Below are positions 7,394-14,203 of a stretch of DNA of 14,203 bases, piece by piece. Source of the stretch: Candidatus Latescibacterota bacterium (GTDB lineage Bacteria > JAAXHH01 > JABIQT01); the NCBI GenBank assembly GCA_018667995.1, contig JABIQT010000945.1, positions 1 to 14,203 of the forward strand, written 5' to 3'. The notes under the pieces were generated by a model. It did not search any database and was not told where the DNA came from. It saw nothing but the letters and a program-made list of their open reading frames with translations. The position numbers and the translations under genes are program-made. The number at the start of each line of letters is the position of its first letter. The first letter of the stretch is position 1.

Positions 7394-7786
7394 ATGAACA
7401 AAGTTGGATCAACCATTGGATACCTTGCGGCTATAATTCTTCCGGCCATAGTCCTGGTTTACTATATCCATGTCGTCGCTGAAGCCAAAGAGCAGGCCTT
7501 GGCGATTGCTCGGGCAAAGGAGCCAGAGATCAAAACATTGACAGATCCATCAACCGGGCTACCGGTAGACCCGGTGACAAACATGATTATGGGTGACGGA
7601 TATGCCACAGTGAAGAAGGAGTGCGCGCGCTGCCACCCGACAACATTGATCACCACCTATCGAGCCGATAAAAAAGGTTGGACCGACACTATTAGGTGGA
7701 TGCAGTCAGAAAAAGGGCTTCCTATATTCAAGCCAGAGACCGAAGAGGTAATTCTTACCTATCTTACTTCTTATTACGGAAAATAG
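7394..7786 (+). CDS. Membrane-anchored mono-haem cytochrome c
   Basis: ATG 7394 follows AAAGGAG (7378-7384) at 9 nt. The 130-residue protein has an N-terminal membrane helix (about 9-25, YLAAIILPAIVLVYYI) that should hold it in the inner membrane with the rest in the periplasm. A helical, Ala- and Glu-rich stretch leads to a single haem site, CARCH at 77-81. M103 in GWTDTIRWMQSEKGL is the likely second axial ligand, and the tail EEVILTYLTSYYG is the closing helix. The arrangement (CxxCH, then W..TIRWM, then ILTYL) is that of small mono-haem cytochromes that serve periplasmic dehydrogenases. As last gene of the unit, just before a terminator, it is the natural electron acceptor for the haem-free quinoprotein, passing electrons to the respiratory chain. 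That pairing is inferred from context. Confidence 0.88.
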   Translation: MNKVGSTIGYLAAIILPAIVLVYYIHVVAEAKEQALAIARAKEPEIKTLTDPSTGLPVDPVTNMIMGDGYATVKKECARCHPTTLITTYRADKKGWTDTIRWMQSEKGLPIFKPETEEVILTYLTSYYGK

Positions 7787-7814
7787 GCCCCGAGCACAGT
7801 TGCCCGAAAGATTG

Positions 7815-7854
7815 AGCCGGATCGGTACCCACTGGGATGCCGACCGGCTTTTTT
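7815..7854 (+). terminator. Intrinsic terminator after the cytochrome gene
   Basis: AGCCGG-A-TCGG (7815-7825, one bulged A) pairs with CCGACCGGCT (7840-7849), followed at once by a run of six T (7849-7854). It begins 29 nt after the cytochrome stop codon. This is the clearest terminator of the window and marks the right end of the PQQ dehydrogenase unit. Confidence 0.85.
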
Positions 7855-8023
7855 GTAGATACGATAGCGGGCTCCCGCACAATCAGAATCCGGACAGGGC
7901 TCGATCTTTTCCAATCTCGGTTAGCGGAAAGGAGGGCAGCGTTGTTTTCAATCTCCACCTCACACAGGTTTTTCGCACTGACCTCTCGGCCGGCTATCAC
8001 GATTAGCAGCAACTCGGTAAGTA

Positions 8024-8051
8024 TTGACAAATCTCTGATGGATGGTATAAA
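8024..8051 (+). promoter_or_regulatory. Sigma70-type promoter upstream of the PD40 protein gene
   Basis: A perfect -35 TTGACA (8024-8029) is followed after 16 nt by TATAAA (8046-8051), within GGTATAAAAT. Transcription should start near 8058, leaving a leader of about 230 nt before the ATG at 8289. This is the best promoter match in the window. Confidence 0.65.
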
Positions 8052-8058
8052 ATATCGA

Positions 8059-8288
8059 TGCGCTGAAAGCATAGCCCCTCTGCGCACGTGATTTAGGATT
8101 AAATCAGTGCACTGGGCACCCCCGTAGGCCGTTGTCATCTTCTGATGAACTGTCTAGGTGGGGGGAGTTGCACGATCGCCTTATTGGCTCAATTATCTCC
8201 GACCGAGGCGGCCCCTAAGCTCAAAGCCAGTAATCAAGTGGCCCTAGTAGTTGGAATGTGAATGCGAAAAAACGGACGTCAATTATAG
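8059..8288 (+). ncRNA. Structured 5' leader or small RNA candidate
   Basis: Downstream of the promoter, GCAC-G-TGATTTA (8084-8095) pairs with TAAATCAGTGC (8100-8110) around a GGAT loop with one bulged G. TGCGC (8059-8063) can pair with GCGCA (8082-8086), and GTGC (8107-8110) with GCAC (8116-8119); both compete with the first stem. Further on, TCATC and GATGA form a small hairpin near 8135-8148 between a C-run and a G-run. I match it to no known riboswitch or RNA family. It may be a leader of the PD40 gene, whose start has no clear ribosome site, or a separate small RNA. Confidence 0.3.
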
Positions 8289-10106
8289 ATGGCTGAAGTC
8301 ATTCTCACTACTGATACTGGTGCTCCGCGTAAGCCTGCATCGATGGCAATCATCGCTGGTGTTGTGATACTGGTTGGCATCGGAATCTGGTACGGTGTCA
8401 CTCGAATCCTTAGCGTGACGGGATCCGTGCTCGTGAAGCACGAGTTGGTTCTCGATATAACCACAGATGACTCCAATGGTCCTGTCATATCTCCGGACGG
8501 TGATACCATTGTTTATACGAAAGATGGACGTCTGTGGTCACACTATCTTTCGAATGATTCCGCGCAGCTGATCGAAGGTTCAGATGGCGCAGAGAGGCCC
8601 TTCTGGTCCCCAGATGGTCGGAATGTCGGATTCTTCAAGCAAGCTACGGTGGGTGCTCCCGCTGTTTATTCCGTACCAACGGACGGTGGTGTGATTCGTA
8701 GGATAGGCGGGCTTCCTGCCGGGTATCCCTATGGCGCAGACTGGAAAGATGATGGAGAGATCACGGTTGGGTTGACACCGCGAACGAGAGGGTTCGTTAA
8801 CGCCGAACTGTATTCCCTGTCACTAGGCGAAGGAAGTGCCAGGATTTTGCTTCAACCGATGGCGGCAAGAGGCGAGTCGGGGATAATGTACCCTTCCTAT
8901 TTGCCGGACGGAAGTTTGATGTACGCGTTGACGACCATTGAAGGAGCTGGCACTCTCGTTGTCAAATCTGGCCAGACCCTTACGATCCTGATCAGTCACG
9001 AAGGTGAGGCCATTGCTTTCCCATCGTATTCGCCATCGGGTCATATCGTATACCAGTTAGGATTTCCTCGCAGCTCGGGAATATGGGCGCTTCCGTTCAA
9101 TGGGGTGACCAAGAACAGAAATGCGGCACCGTTTCGAATAACGGACAAAGGTTCCATGCCAAGCGTTTCGGATAACGGCACCCTGGTGTATCATATTCCC
9201 CCTGGTGGGGAACTGAGACAGCTCGTGCGGGTGGACAGACAGGGCGCAGTCCTGGATACGGTCAGTGAAGTTCAGGAGGAGATGGATTTTCCTGCAATAG
9301 CTCCGGATGACACCCGAGTGGCCGTTACGGCCAAATCAGACAGGAATATAGATATATGGGTGCATAGATTAGACAACGGTAGAAAACTGCGCTTAACGGA
9401 AAGCCAGGCGCTGGATCACTTCCCATCGTGGGCGCCATCCGGAGATCATGTGGCGTTTAGCTCCACGAGGAACACGGAGGGCGGGATATTCTATCGGCGA
9501 TCTGATGCACAGGGGCTCGTAAGACCTCTGGTGGTAAGTGAAACCGCCTGGGCGCCCTCTTGGGGGCGCGATAATGCCCTGATTTACCAGTCGTTTTCGC
9601 CGGACACACAGGGCGATCTCGCATATATCCGTCCGTGGACCAATAGGACGTCCCGGCCATTTTTGACATTTCCGTCTTTCGAAGCCACGCCCGTCATTTC
9701 ACCTGATAGTCGGTATGTGGCATACGCGTCGGACATTAGTGGTAGGTCTGAGATCTACATCACCTCGTTCCCCCGGGCGGGCATGTTGACACAGGTGTCA
9801 CGTGAAGGTGGTGCGCTGCCCAAATGGAGTCGAAGTAGTCACGAGCTCTTTTACGTGGCGCCATCTCAAGGCGGTGAGGATCCGAGATCCATGATCATGG
9901 CTGTTACAGTGAAGACCGATGGGAAGCTTGCAGTAGCATACCCCCAGGCCTTGTTCGAACTCAGCCGTATCGGTTCCGCAACTGCGGTCGGAAGCTATGA
10001 TGTCATGGGAGATGGCCAACACTTCCTCGTTGTACAGGCAATTGACAATACGCCGAAAGCTACTGTTCGAATTGCTGAAAACTGGCATCGGGAGTTCGGT
10101 CGATAG
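8289..10106 (+). CDS. Membrane-anchored PD40/TolB-like beta-propeller protein
   Basis: This 605-residue protein begins at ATG 8289, directly after an in-frame TAG. There is no clear Shine-Dalgarno sequence, so a leaderless or later start (ATG 8343) cannot be excluded. Residues 1-18 are a short cytoplasmic tail with R14-K15, and 19-37 (MAIIAGVVILVGIGIWYGV) a membrane helix; the rest should be periplasmic. It contains about eight PD40 blades, with cores such as GPVISPDGDTIVYT, RPFWSPDGRNVGFF, FPSYSPSGHIVYQ, FPSWAPSGDHVAFSSTR and TPVISPDSRYVAYASD, and closes with DVMGDGQHFLVVQ and an ENWHREF tail. Helix, propeller and tail match the extracytoplasmic half of PD40-containing Ser/Thr kinases common in Acidobacteriota and Gemmatimonadota, but the kinase is absent here. 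It may sense or bind a ligand or protein; no enzymatic residues are recognisable. Confidence 0.85.
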   Translation: MAEVILTTDTGAPRKPASMAIIAGVVILVGIGIWYGVTRILSVTGSVLVKHELVLDITTDDSNGPVISPDGDTIVYTKDGRLWSHYLSNDSAQLIEGSDGAERPFWSPDGRNVGFFKQATVGAPAVYSVPTDGGVIRRIGGLPAGYPYGADWKDDGEITVGLTPRTRGFVNAELYSLSLGEGSARILLQPMAARGESGIMYPSYLPDGSLMYALTTIEGAGTLVVKSGQTLTILISHEGEAIAFPSYSPSGHIVYQLGFPRSSGIWALPFNGVTKNRNAAPFRITDKGSMPSVSDNGTLVYHIPPGGELRQLVRVDRQGAVLDTVSEVQEEMDFPAIAPDDTRVAVTAKSDRNIDIWVHRLDNGRKLRLTESQALDHFPSWAPSGDHVAFSSTRNTEGGIFYRRSDAQGLVRPLVVSETAWAPSWGRDNALIYQSFSPDTQGDLAYIRPWTNRTSRPFLTFPSFEATPVISPDSRYVAYASDISGRSEIYITSFPRAGMLTQVSREGGALPKWSRSSHELFYVAPSQGGEDPRSMIMAVTVKTDGKLAVAYPQALFELSRIGSATAVGSYDVMGDGQHFLVVQAIDNTPKATVRIAENWHREFGR

Positions 10107-10190
10107 TCGATACTCAATAGCAATTTAAGGTCATGGCCCGCCCCGAATGCCAGGATCTTAAGAAGGTCAAGTAGAGGAGTAATTTCTACC

Positions 10191-11021
10191 ATGGTGATTT
10201 CCGCACTCTTTATTATAGGCGGCCTATTGGTTGTAATTCTGGGTCTTTCTGGTGATTTCATGAATCCAACGATGGGGATTCTGGCGGGAACGCTACTCTT
10301 CGTTTTCGGACTGATTATACTGCGAAGACAGAAGAGACAGATTCGTATAACAGAATCCCGGATTCCTCCGTTTGAGGAAGGATCGAGCATCCCCGAGCCC
10401 AGCGAAACCGCTCCCAGCAATGGTCTGGAAATCAGTCAGACGAATTCCGAGGAGACCACGGAATCTGATAAGAATCTGATCGGTGAACCAGTGTTTGATC
10501 AGGATGACAAACCGGAACCAGGAGAAATCGTGAATGAAGAAGCTGAAAGCGATGCGATAGAAGAGGACACATTGAAAGATGAAAGTGATGTCAACGATGA
10601 GGACGCATCTTCTATAGATGCCGAAGCAGCATCGCCAATTCCAACACTCCCGCCTATGCCTCCTTCGCCTCCACTCCCGCCAATAGCTGCCGTGCCTCCT
10701 GTGGATCCTGTGGAACGTGAGTTTGTAAAAGTTGCGAGTATGGATGAGGTGAAGATGAATGCGTGTCACTCCGTTGACGTAAATGGCGTACAGATTGTCC
10801 TAGTCAATCTTGATGGTGAGTTTTTTGCCATGAGGGACAACTGTTCGCATGCCCGTGCCCGCCTCTCGGCGGGGGATATAGAGGGAAACGAAATCGTCTG
10901 CCCACTTCATGGCGCCACATTCAATATCAAAACAGGTGAGGCGACTGGACCGCCTGCCTACAACGGCGTCAAGACCTATCAGGTAAGAGTCACAGGTTCA
11001 GATCTCGAATTGGAAGTATAG
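10191..11021 (+). CDS. Membrane-tethered Rieske [2Fe-2S] protein with long acidic linker
   Basis: ATG 10191 follows GAGGAG (10174-10179) at 11 nt. The 276-residue protein opens with two membrane helices (about 3-19 and 28-44). RRQKRQIR after the second predicts that the remainder faces the cytoplasm. An unstructured linker rich in Glu and Asp (about 55-145) is followed by a proline-rich stretch (149-173). The C-terminal domain (about 175-276) is a Rieske ferredoxin fold: C218-S-H220 and C237-P-L-H240 are the cluster ligands, with the family's CPLHGATFNIKTGEATGPPA context. That domain resembles the ferredoxins of ring-hydroxylating dioxygenases and the NirD type rather than the bc1 Rieske subunit. 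The role should be one-electron transfer at the membrane. The partner oxygenase or reductase is not in the window. Confidence 0.9.
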   Translation: MVISALFIIGGLLVVILGLSGDFMNPTMGILAGTLLFVFGLIILRRQKRQIRITESRIPPFEEGSSIPEPSETAPSNGLEISQTNSEETTESDKNLIGEPVFDQDDKPEPGEIVNEEAESDAIEEDTLKDESDVNDEDASSIDAEAASPIPTLPPMPPSPPLPPIAAVPPVDPVEREFVKVASMDEVKMNACHSVDVNGVQIVLVNLDGEFFAMRDNCSHARARLSAGDIEGNEIVCPLHGATFNIKTGEATGPPAYNGVKTYQVRVTGSDLELEV

Positions 11022-11134
11022 TCTATGCTGCCCGTCGATCGGTAGCCAACGGTGTATACGTCAATCGATCGCAGAGCTGTACCCGATTTTCTCATGTAAA
11101 ACGCATGTTATTGCTAAAGTAAAGGACAGAGTGA

Positions 11135-12160
11135 ATGGCATATTCCACGTTGATATGCGGTAGCGGTGGCGCTGGCAGGCTGGTAGCTGAAGTGATGTCG
11201 AAGGATGGACGGGGCCACATTGCAGGACTTTTTGATCCGGTGCCTGATCAACTTGAAAAGGCTCAGGCGGCTTTCCCTGAAGCCGAGGCGGGGAACGACT
11301 ATGAGCGATTGCTGGATAAGGTCAATCCTGACGTTGTCGTAATAGCGGGACCAGATCATTTGCATGCCGACCAGGCTATCGCGGCTATGGATCACGGCTG
11401 TAACGTGCTTATTGAGAAGCCACTTGCGACGACGTCCGCCGACGCCCAGCGTATCGTCGAGGCACACGAGCGGACGGGGCTGCATGTTATGACGGACCAC
11501 ACGGTTCGATACATATATCCATGGCGGGACATGGCCATTGCGGCACGAGCTGGCGAGGTGGGGCGCGTCTTTTTCATTCAGGGCGAGTATATTCACGATC
11601 TGTGGACCCACTATTCCCCGGACAGTCCAAGTTATACGCCCTGGCGTATCGATAGTAAGAATCCCCAGAATATCCTACTTGGAGGGGGATGCCACCCAAT
11701 TGACATTATGCTCTGGACCATGGACTCTCCGGTTAAAGAAGTATTTGCTTACAGCAGTCACCTTAGTGCACCTGAATTTCCATCAGACGACTGCTATATA
11801 GTCGTTATGCGGTTCGAGAACGACGCGCTCGGCAAGGTATTCGTAACAAGCGGATGCTCGGGCAACCAGTGGACGGATTCGGGGTGTGGATTCCTATCGG
11901 TCCATGGCACCAACGGAACCCTTTATAAAGGGGAACTTTCGCGCAGGCATGAGGAGACCATAACGCTGGAGGATTCCTCAGGTGACGCGGTAGTCGGCGG
12001 ACACGGATGGGGAAGCTCAGTCACAGACTTTCTGGACACCCTTGATGGCAAGATAGAAAACCCGATCCCTCCGAGGGTTGGAGCCCGGATCGTAGCTGTC
12101 TGCGAAGCGGCCATGAATTCTAACACTACAGGGCAGCCCCAGAAGCCGGTAGCTTTCTAG
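11135..12160 (+). CDS. Gfo/Idh/MocA-family NAD(P)-dependent oxidoreductase
   Basis: ATG 11135 follows AAAGGA (11121-11126) at 8 nt. The 341-residue protein has no signal peptide, so it is cytoplasmic. It begins with a Rossmann fold (LICGSGGAGR, with the glycines at 9, 11 and 14), then DYERLLDKVNPDVVVIAGPDHLHADQAI and the family's EKP motif at 94-96. The C-terminal alpha/beta domain carries GGGCHPIDIMLW, where H187 is the usual catalytic histidine. Such enzymes oxidise or reduce sugars and cyclitols, including the 3-keto steps of glycoside breakdown, with bound NAD(P). The sequence does not fix the substrate. It sits 113 bp after the Rieske gene and only 33 bp before the histidine kinase, so the last two are likely co-transcribed. 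A functional link to the upstream DUF1080 gene is conceivable. Confidence 0.92.
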   Translation: MAYSTLICGSGGAGRLVAEVMSKDGRGHIAGLFDPVPDQLEKAQAAFPEAEAGNDYERLLDKVNPDVVVIAGPDHLHADQAIAAMDHGCNVLIEKPLATTSADAQRIVEAHERTGLHVMTDHTVRYIYPWRDMAIAARAGEVGRVFFIQGEYIHDLWTHYSPDSPSYTPWRIDSKNPQNILLGGGCHPIDIMLWTMDSPVKEVFAYSSHLSAPEFPSDDCYIVVMRFENDALGKVFVTSGCSGNQWTDSGCGFLSVHGTNGTLYKGELSRRHEETITLEDSSGDAVVGGHGWGSSVTDFLDTLDGKIENPIPPRVGARIVAVCEAAMNSNTTGQPQKPVAF

Positions 12161-12193
12161 CAAAACTCGATCGCCCGTTGCGGAGCGTGCAAG

Positions 12194-14203
12194 ATGGAAA
12201 CACCGATCATGCCGCATGACGAAGCAGAGCGTCTGGCATCGTTGCGGGCGCTCAATGTTCTGGACACCACGTCGGAGGAACGCTATGACCGTCTGACGCG
12301 TCTGGCTGCTTCGATTATGGATGTTCCCATTGCGCTGGTATCTCTCGTAGACACTGATCGACAGTGGTTCAAGTCCAAATTCGGTCTCGATGCTATCGAG
12401 ACACCAAGAGATATCTCTTTCTGCGGGCACACTATTTTGGGTGACGAACTGTTCGAGATTTCCAATGCGTTAGAGGATACGCGTTTTGCCGATAACCCAC
12501 TCGTCGTTGACGCTCCCAATATCCGGTTTTACGCGGGCCAGCCTCTCCGTACACCAAACGGATTCCGCATAGGCACACTCTGTGTCATAGATATCGAGCC
12601 GAGGGAGTTGACTGTTGAGCAGCGCAATCTGTTAGGCGATCTTGCCCGTCTGGTGGAGCAAGAGCTAATAATTCATGACATAACAGAGCTCCAAAAGCGA
12701 ATGTTGAAAGAACAGAGAGACCGGAGAATCTACCAGAAGCGCCTTGAAGAAAGTGAAGTTCGATTCAGGACGCTCGCCGGAGCAACCACCGAAGGGATTG
12801 CCATTAGTGAACTTGGGACGGTCGTAGATGCAAATCAGAGCCTGGCTGGAATGCTGGGATATGACTTGGACACGTTGACGGGCTTGGAGATAACTTCGCT
12901 TATTCAGGAATCTGAGCGGGACAAGATCCGCCAAGAGATAAAAGATGCGCAGAACAGTACAACTCGGTGCGCTGGCCTGAACCAAGATGGTACAGAGATA
13001 CCATTGGAGATCTTTACCAATGAGACGATGTACAATGGTAAGTCGGCTCGTGTGACCGTGTTCCGCGACCTTCGTGAACAGCATAAGATTGACAGAATGA
13101 AGAACGAATTTGTGTCGAATGTGAGTCACGAACTTCGCACCCCGTTGACATCCATTCAGGGATCGCTTGGTTTAATCCTAGGTGGTTTGACGGGTGAGAT
13201 GTCGCAACAATTAAAGGAATTACTTGAGATCGCCCATAAAAACAGTTCCCGACTGATTCAGCTCATAAATGACATTCTCGACATTCAAAAGATCGAATCT
13301 GGTCAGATGGACTTCCAATATTCAGCGGAATCGGTGAACGACATCGTGCAGGAGTCAATCAGCGAGAACCAACCTTATGCCGAGCGCTACAATGTCAGTT
13401 TCGATTTTGTCCCGCCAGGGGAGTCTCACTCAGTTTCGGTCGATCCGACGCGGATTAAGCAGGTGCTATCTAATCTGTTGTCCAATGCAGCCAAGTTCTC
13501 ACCCAAGGGTGGCAATGTAAAGTTATCGATCAACCGGAAGGACGATTGGGTGGAGATACGCGTAAAGGATAATGGTCCAGGAATTCCGGACGAATTTCGG
13601 CCCAAGGTCTTTGAGCGCTTCTCTCAAGCCGAGGCGTCGGGATCGCGTCCACGGGGTGGTACAGGGCTAGGGCTAAGCATCACCAAGGTTATAGTAGAGA
13701 GAATGGGCGGAGAAATCGGATTCGAAACGGAAGTCGGAAAGGGCTCGGAGTTCTATTTCACCTTGCCGCTAATTACGGCTACTTCGGAGCAAATCCCGGT
13801 ATTGGATAGGGATCGAGTATTGATCTGCGAGGACAATCTGGGTATAGCAGACATCATCAAAACGCTGCTAGAGAGGGCGGGGCATACATGTGATGTGGCC
13901 CATACGGCCGCGGATGCCCAGATGCTGTTGGATAACAACGATTACCTGGCTATGACACTGGACATTACGCTGCCAGACAAGGATGGACTGACATTCTTAC
14001 GGGAGCTCAGACAATCGGCCAAGACACGCGATATGCCTGTCATCATCATTTCTGCGTACGATGACAGTGCGCTGGAAATGGCGACCGTCGAGGCTGGTGC
14101 CATGGGCATTGTCAACTGGCTACAGAAACCCGTGGATTACGGTGAATTGCTGGATGTGTTCCGTAAGATCCGAATTCCCAACTATGAGTCAAGAACGCCT
14201 CGA
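12194..14203 (+). CDS. Cytosolic GAF-PAS hybrid sensor histidine kinase, 3' end missing
   Basis: The frame runs from ATG 12194 (GGAG at 12182-12185, 8 nt upstream) to the window end without a stop, giving 670 visible residues. Order: a GAF domain (about 1-155; ISFCGHTIL, FYAGQPLRTPNGFRIGTLCV) of the kind common in bacterial diguanylate cyclases and kinases; a short coiled segment (about 155-190); a PAS domain (about 190-295); HisKA with the phospho-histidine H312 in NVSHELRTPLTSIQG; HATPase with N-box NLLSNAAKFSP (427-437), G1 DNGPGIP (459-465), and G2 GGTGLGLSI (488-496); then a receiver domain with E546-D547, phospho-acceptor D590 in DITLPDKDG, and K645 in QKPVD. All catalytic residues are present, so it should autophosphorylate and pass phosphate to its own receiver. 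There is no membrane helix. More domains or the stop may lie beyond the edge. Ligand unknown. Confidence 0.92.
   Translation, partial: METPIMPHDEAERLASLRALNVLDTTSEERYDRLTRLAASIMDVPIALVSLVDTDRQWFKSKFGLDAIETPRDISFCGHTILGDELFEISNALEDTRFADNPLVVDAPNIRFYAGQPLRTPNGFRIGTLCVIDIEPRELTVEQRNLLGDLARLVEQELIIHDITELQKRMLKEQRDRRIYQKRLEESEVRFRTLAGATTEGIAISELGTVVDANQSLAGMLGYDLDTLTGLEITSLIQESERDKIRQEIKDAQNSTTRCAGLNQDGTEIPLEIFTNETMYNGKSARVTVFRDLREQHKIDRMKNEFVSNVSHELRTPLTSIQGSLGLILGGLTGEMSQQLKELLEIAHKNSSRLIQLINDILDIQKIESGQMDFQYSAESVNDIVQESISENQPYAERYNVSFDFVPPGESHSVSVDPTRIKQVLSNLLSNAAKFSPKGGNVKLSINRKDDWVEIRVKDNGPGIPDEFRPKVFERFSQAEASGSRPRGGTGLGLSITKVIVERMGGEIGFETEVGKGSEFYFTLPLITATSEQIPVLDRDRVLICEDNLGIADIIKTLLERAGHTCDVAHTAADAQMLLDNNDYLAMTLDITLPDKDGLTFLRELRQSAKTRDMPVIIISAYDDSALEMATVEAGAMGIVNWLQKPVDYGELLDVFRKIRIPNYESRTPR

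Larger units (their letters stand above)
7855..8288. other. 434-bp intergenic region with promoter and structured leader
   Basis: No gene is convincing on either strand. The first 170 bases hold nothing I recognise. The second half contains a sigma70-like promoter (8024-8051) and a transcribed leader with several hairpins (8059-8160). The open frames crossing it have no recognisable domain, and one on the minus strand runs through the terminator. Confidence 0.6.

Noticed and set aside
6862-7482. 206-codon plus-strand open frame overlapping the receptor and cytochrome genes
   Set aside because: It is out of frame with two well-supported genes and its translation has no family features.
7837-8091. 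84-codon open frame on the plus strand
   Set aside because: It starts inside the terminator hairpin and runs through the promoter at 8024-8051; the translation looks random.
7764-8138. 124-codon open frame on the minus strand in the intergenic region
   Set aside because: It runs through the intrinsic terminator and the end of the cytochrome gene, has no ribosome site I can see and no recognisable motif.
11022-11134. Possible terminator with ATCGGTA pairing to TACCCGAT followed by TTTT near 11085-11096
   Set aside because: The loop would be over 40 nt and the stem has a bulge, so the pairing is too weak to call.
1-14203. CRISPR array, tRNA, insertion sequence or phage genes
   Set aside because: I saw no regularly spaced repeats, cloverleaf, transposase motif or terminal inverted repeats anywhere in the window.

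Overview
The window carries ten genes, all on the + strand, with no tRNA, rRNA, CRISPR array or insertion sequence that I can see. The organism is a Gram-negative bacterium: it has a TonB-dependent outer-membrane receptor, a lipoprotein signal and several exported proteins. Beta-propeller PD40 proteins, DUF1080, NHL proteins, quinoproteins and GAF hybrid kinases together recall environmental Gemmatimonadota, Acidobacteriota or related uncultured lineages. That placement is an impression from gene content; nothing in the window fixes the taxon.

Region 1 (1-1909) holds the 3' end of an NHL-repeat propeller gene and an exported protein of unknown function with a methyltransferase-like glycine motif. 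Region 2 (about 1961-7854) is the most coherent unit. A candidate promoter and structured leader precede four genes: a PQQ-dependent dehydrogenase lipoprotein, a secreted DUF1080 (3-keto-glycoside hydrolase-like) protein, a TonB-dependent receptor that resembles E. coli YncD/PqqU (the PQQ receptor), and a membrane-anchored mono-haem cytochrome c. A clear intrinsic terminator closes the unit. The simplest reading is a periplasmic sugar or alcohol oxidation module: the receptor brings in PQQ (or substrate), the quinoprotein oxidises the substrate, the cytochrome takes the electrons, and the DUF1080 protein processes a glycoside. No PQQ biosynthesis gene is visible here, so cofactor salvage is possible but unproven.

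Region 3 (7855-14203) starts with a good sigma70-like promoter and a structured leader of about 230 nt. It then holds a membrane-anchored PD40 propeller protein that looks like the sensor half of a Ser/Thr kinase without the kinase, a Rieske [2Fe-2S] protein tethered by two helices and a long acidic and proline-rich linker, a Gfo/Idh/MocA oxidoreductase, and a soluble GAF-PAS-HisKA-HATPase-REC hybrid histidine kinase that runs off the right edge. These genes are 33-113 bp apart and may be co-transcribed, but I see no shared pathway that I could defend.

Several intergenic gaps contain strong or mutually exclusive hairpins (700-751, 2205-2228, 4280-4341, 5006-5084, 8059-8119). They are the main structure that the genes do not explain.
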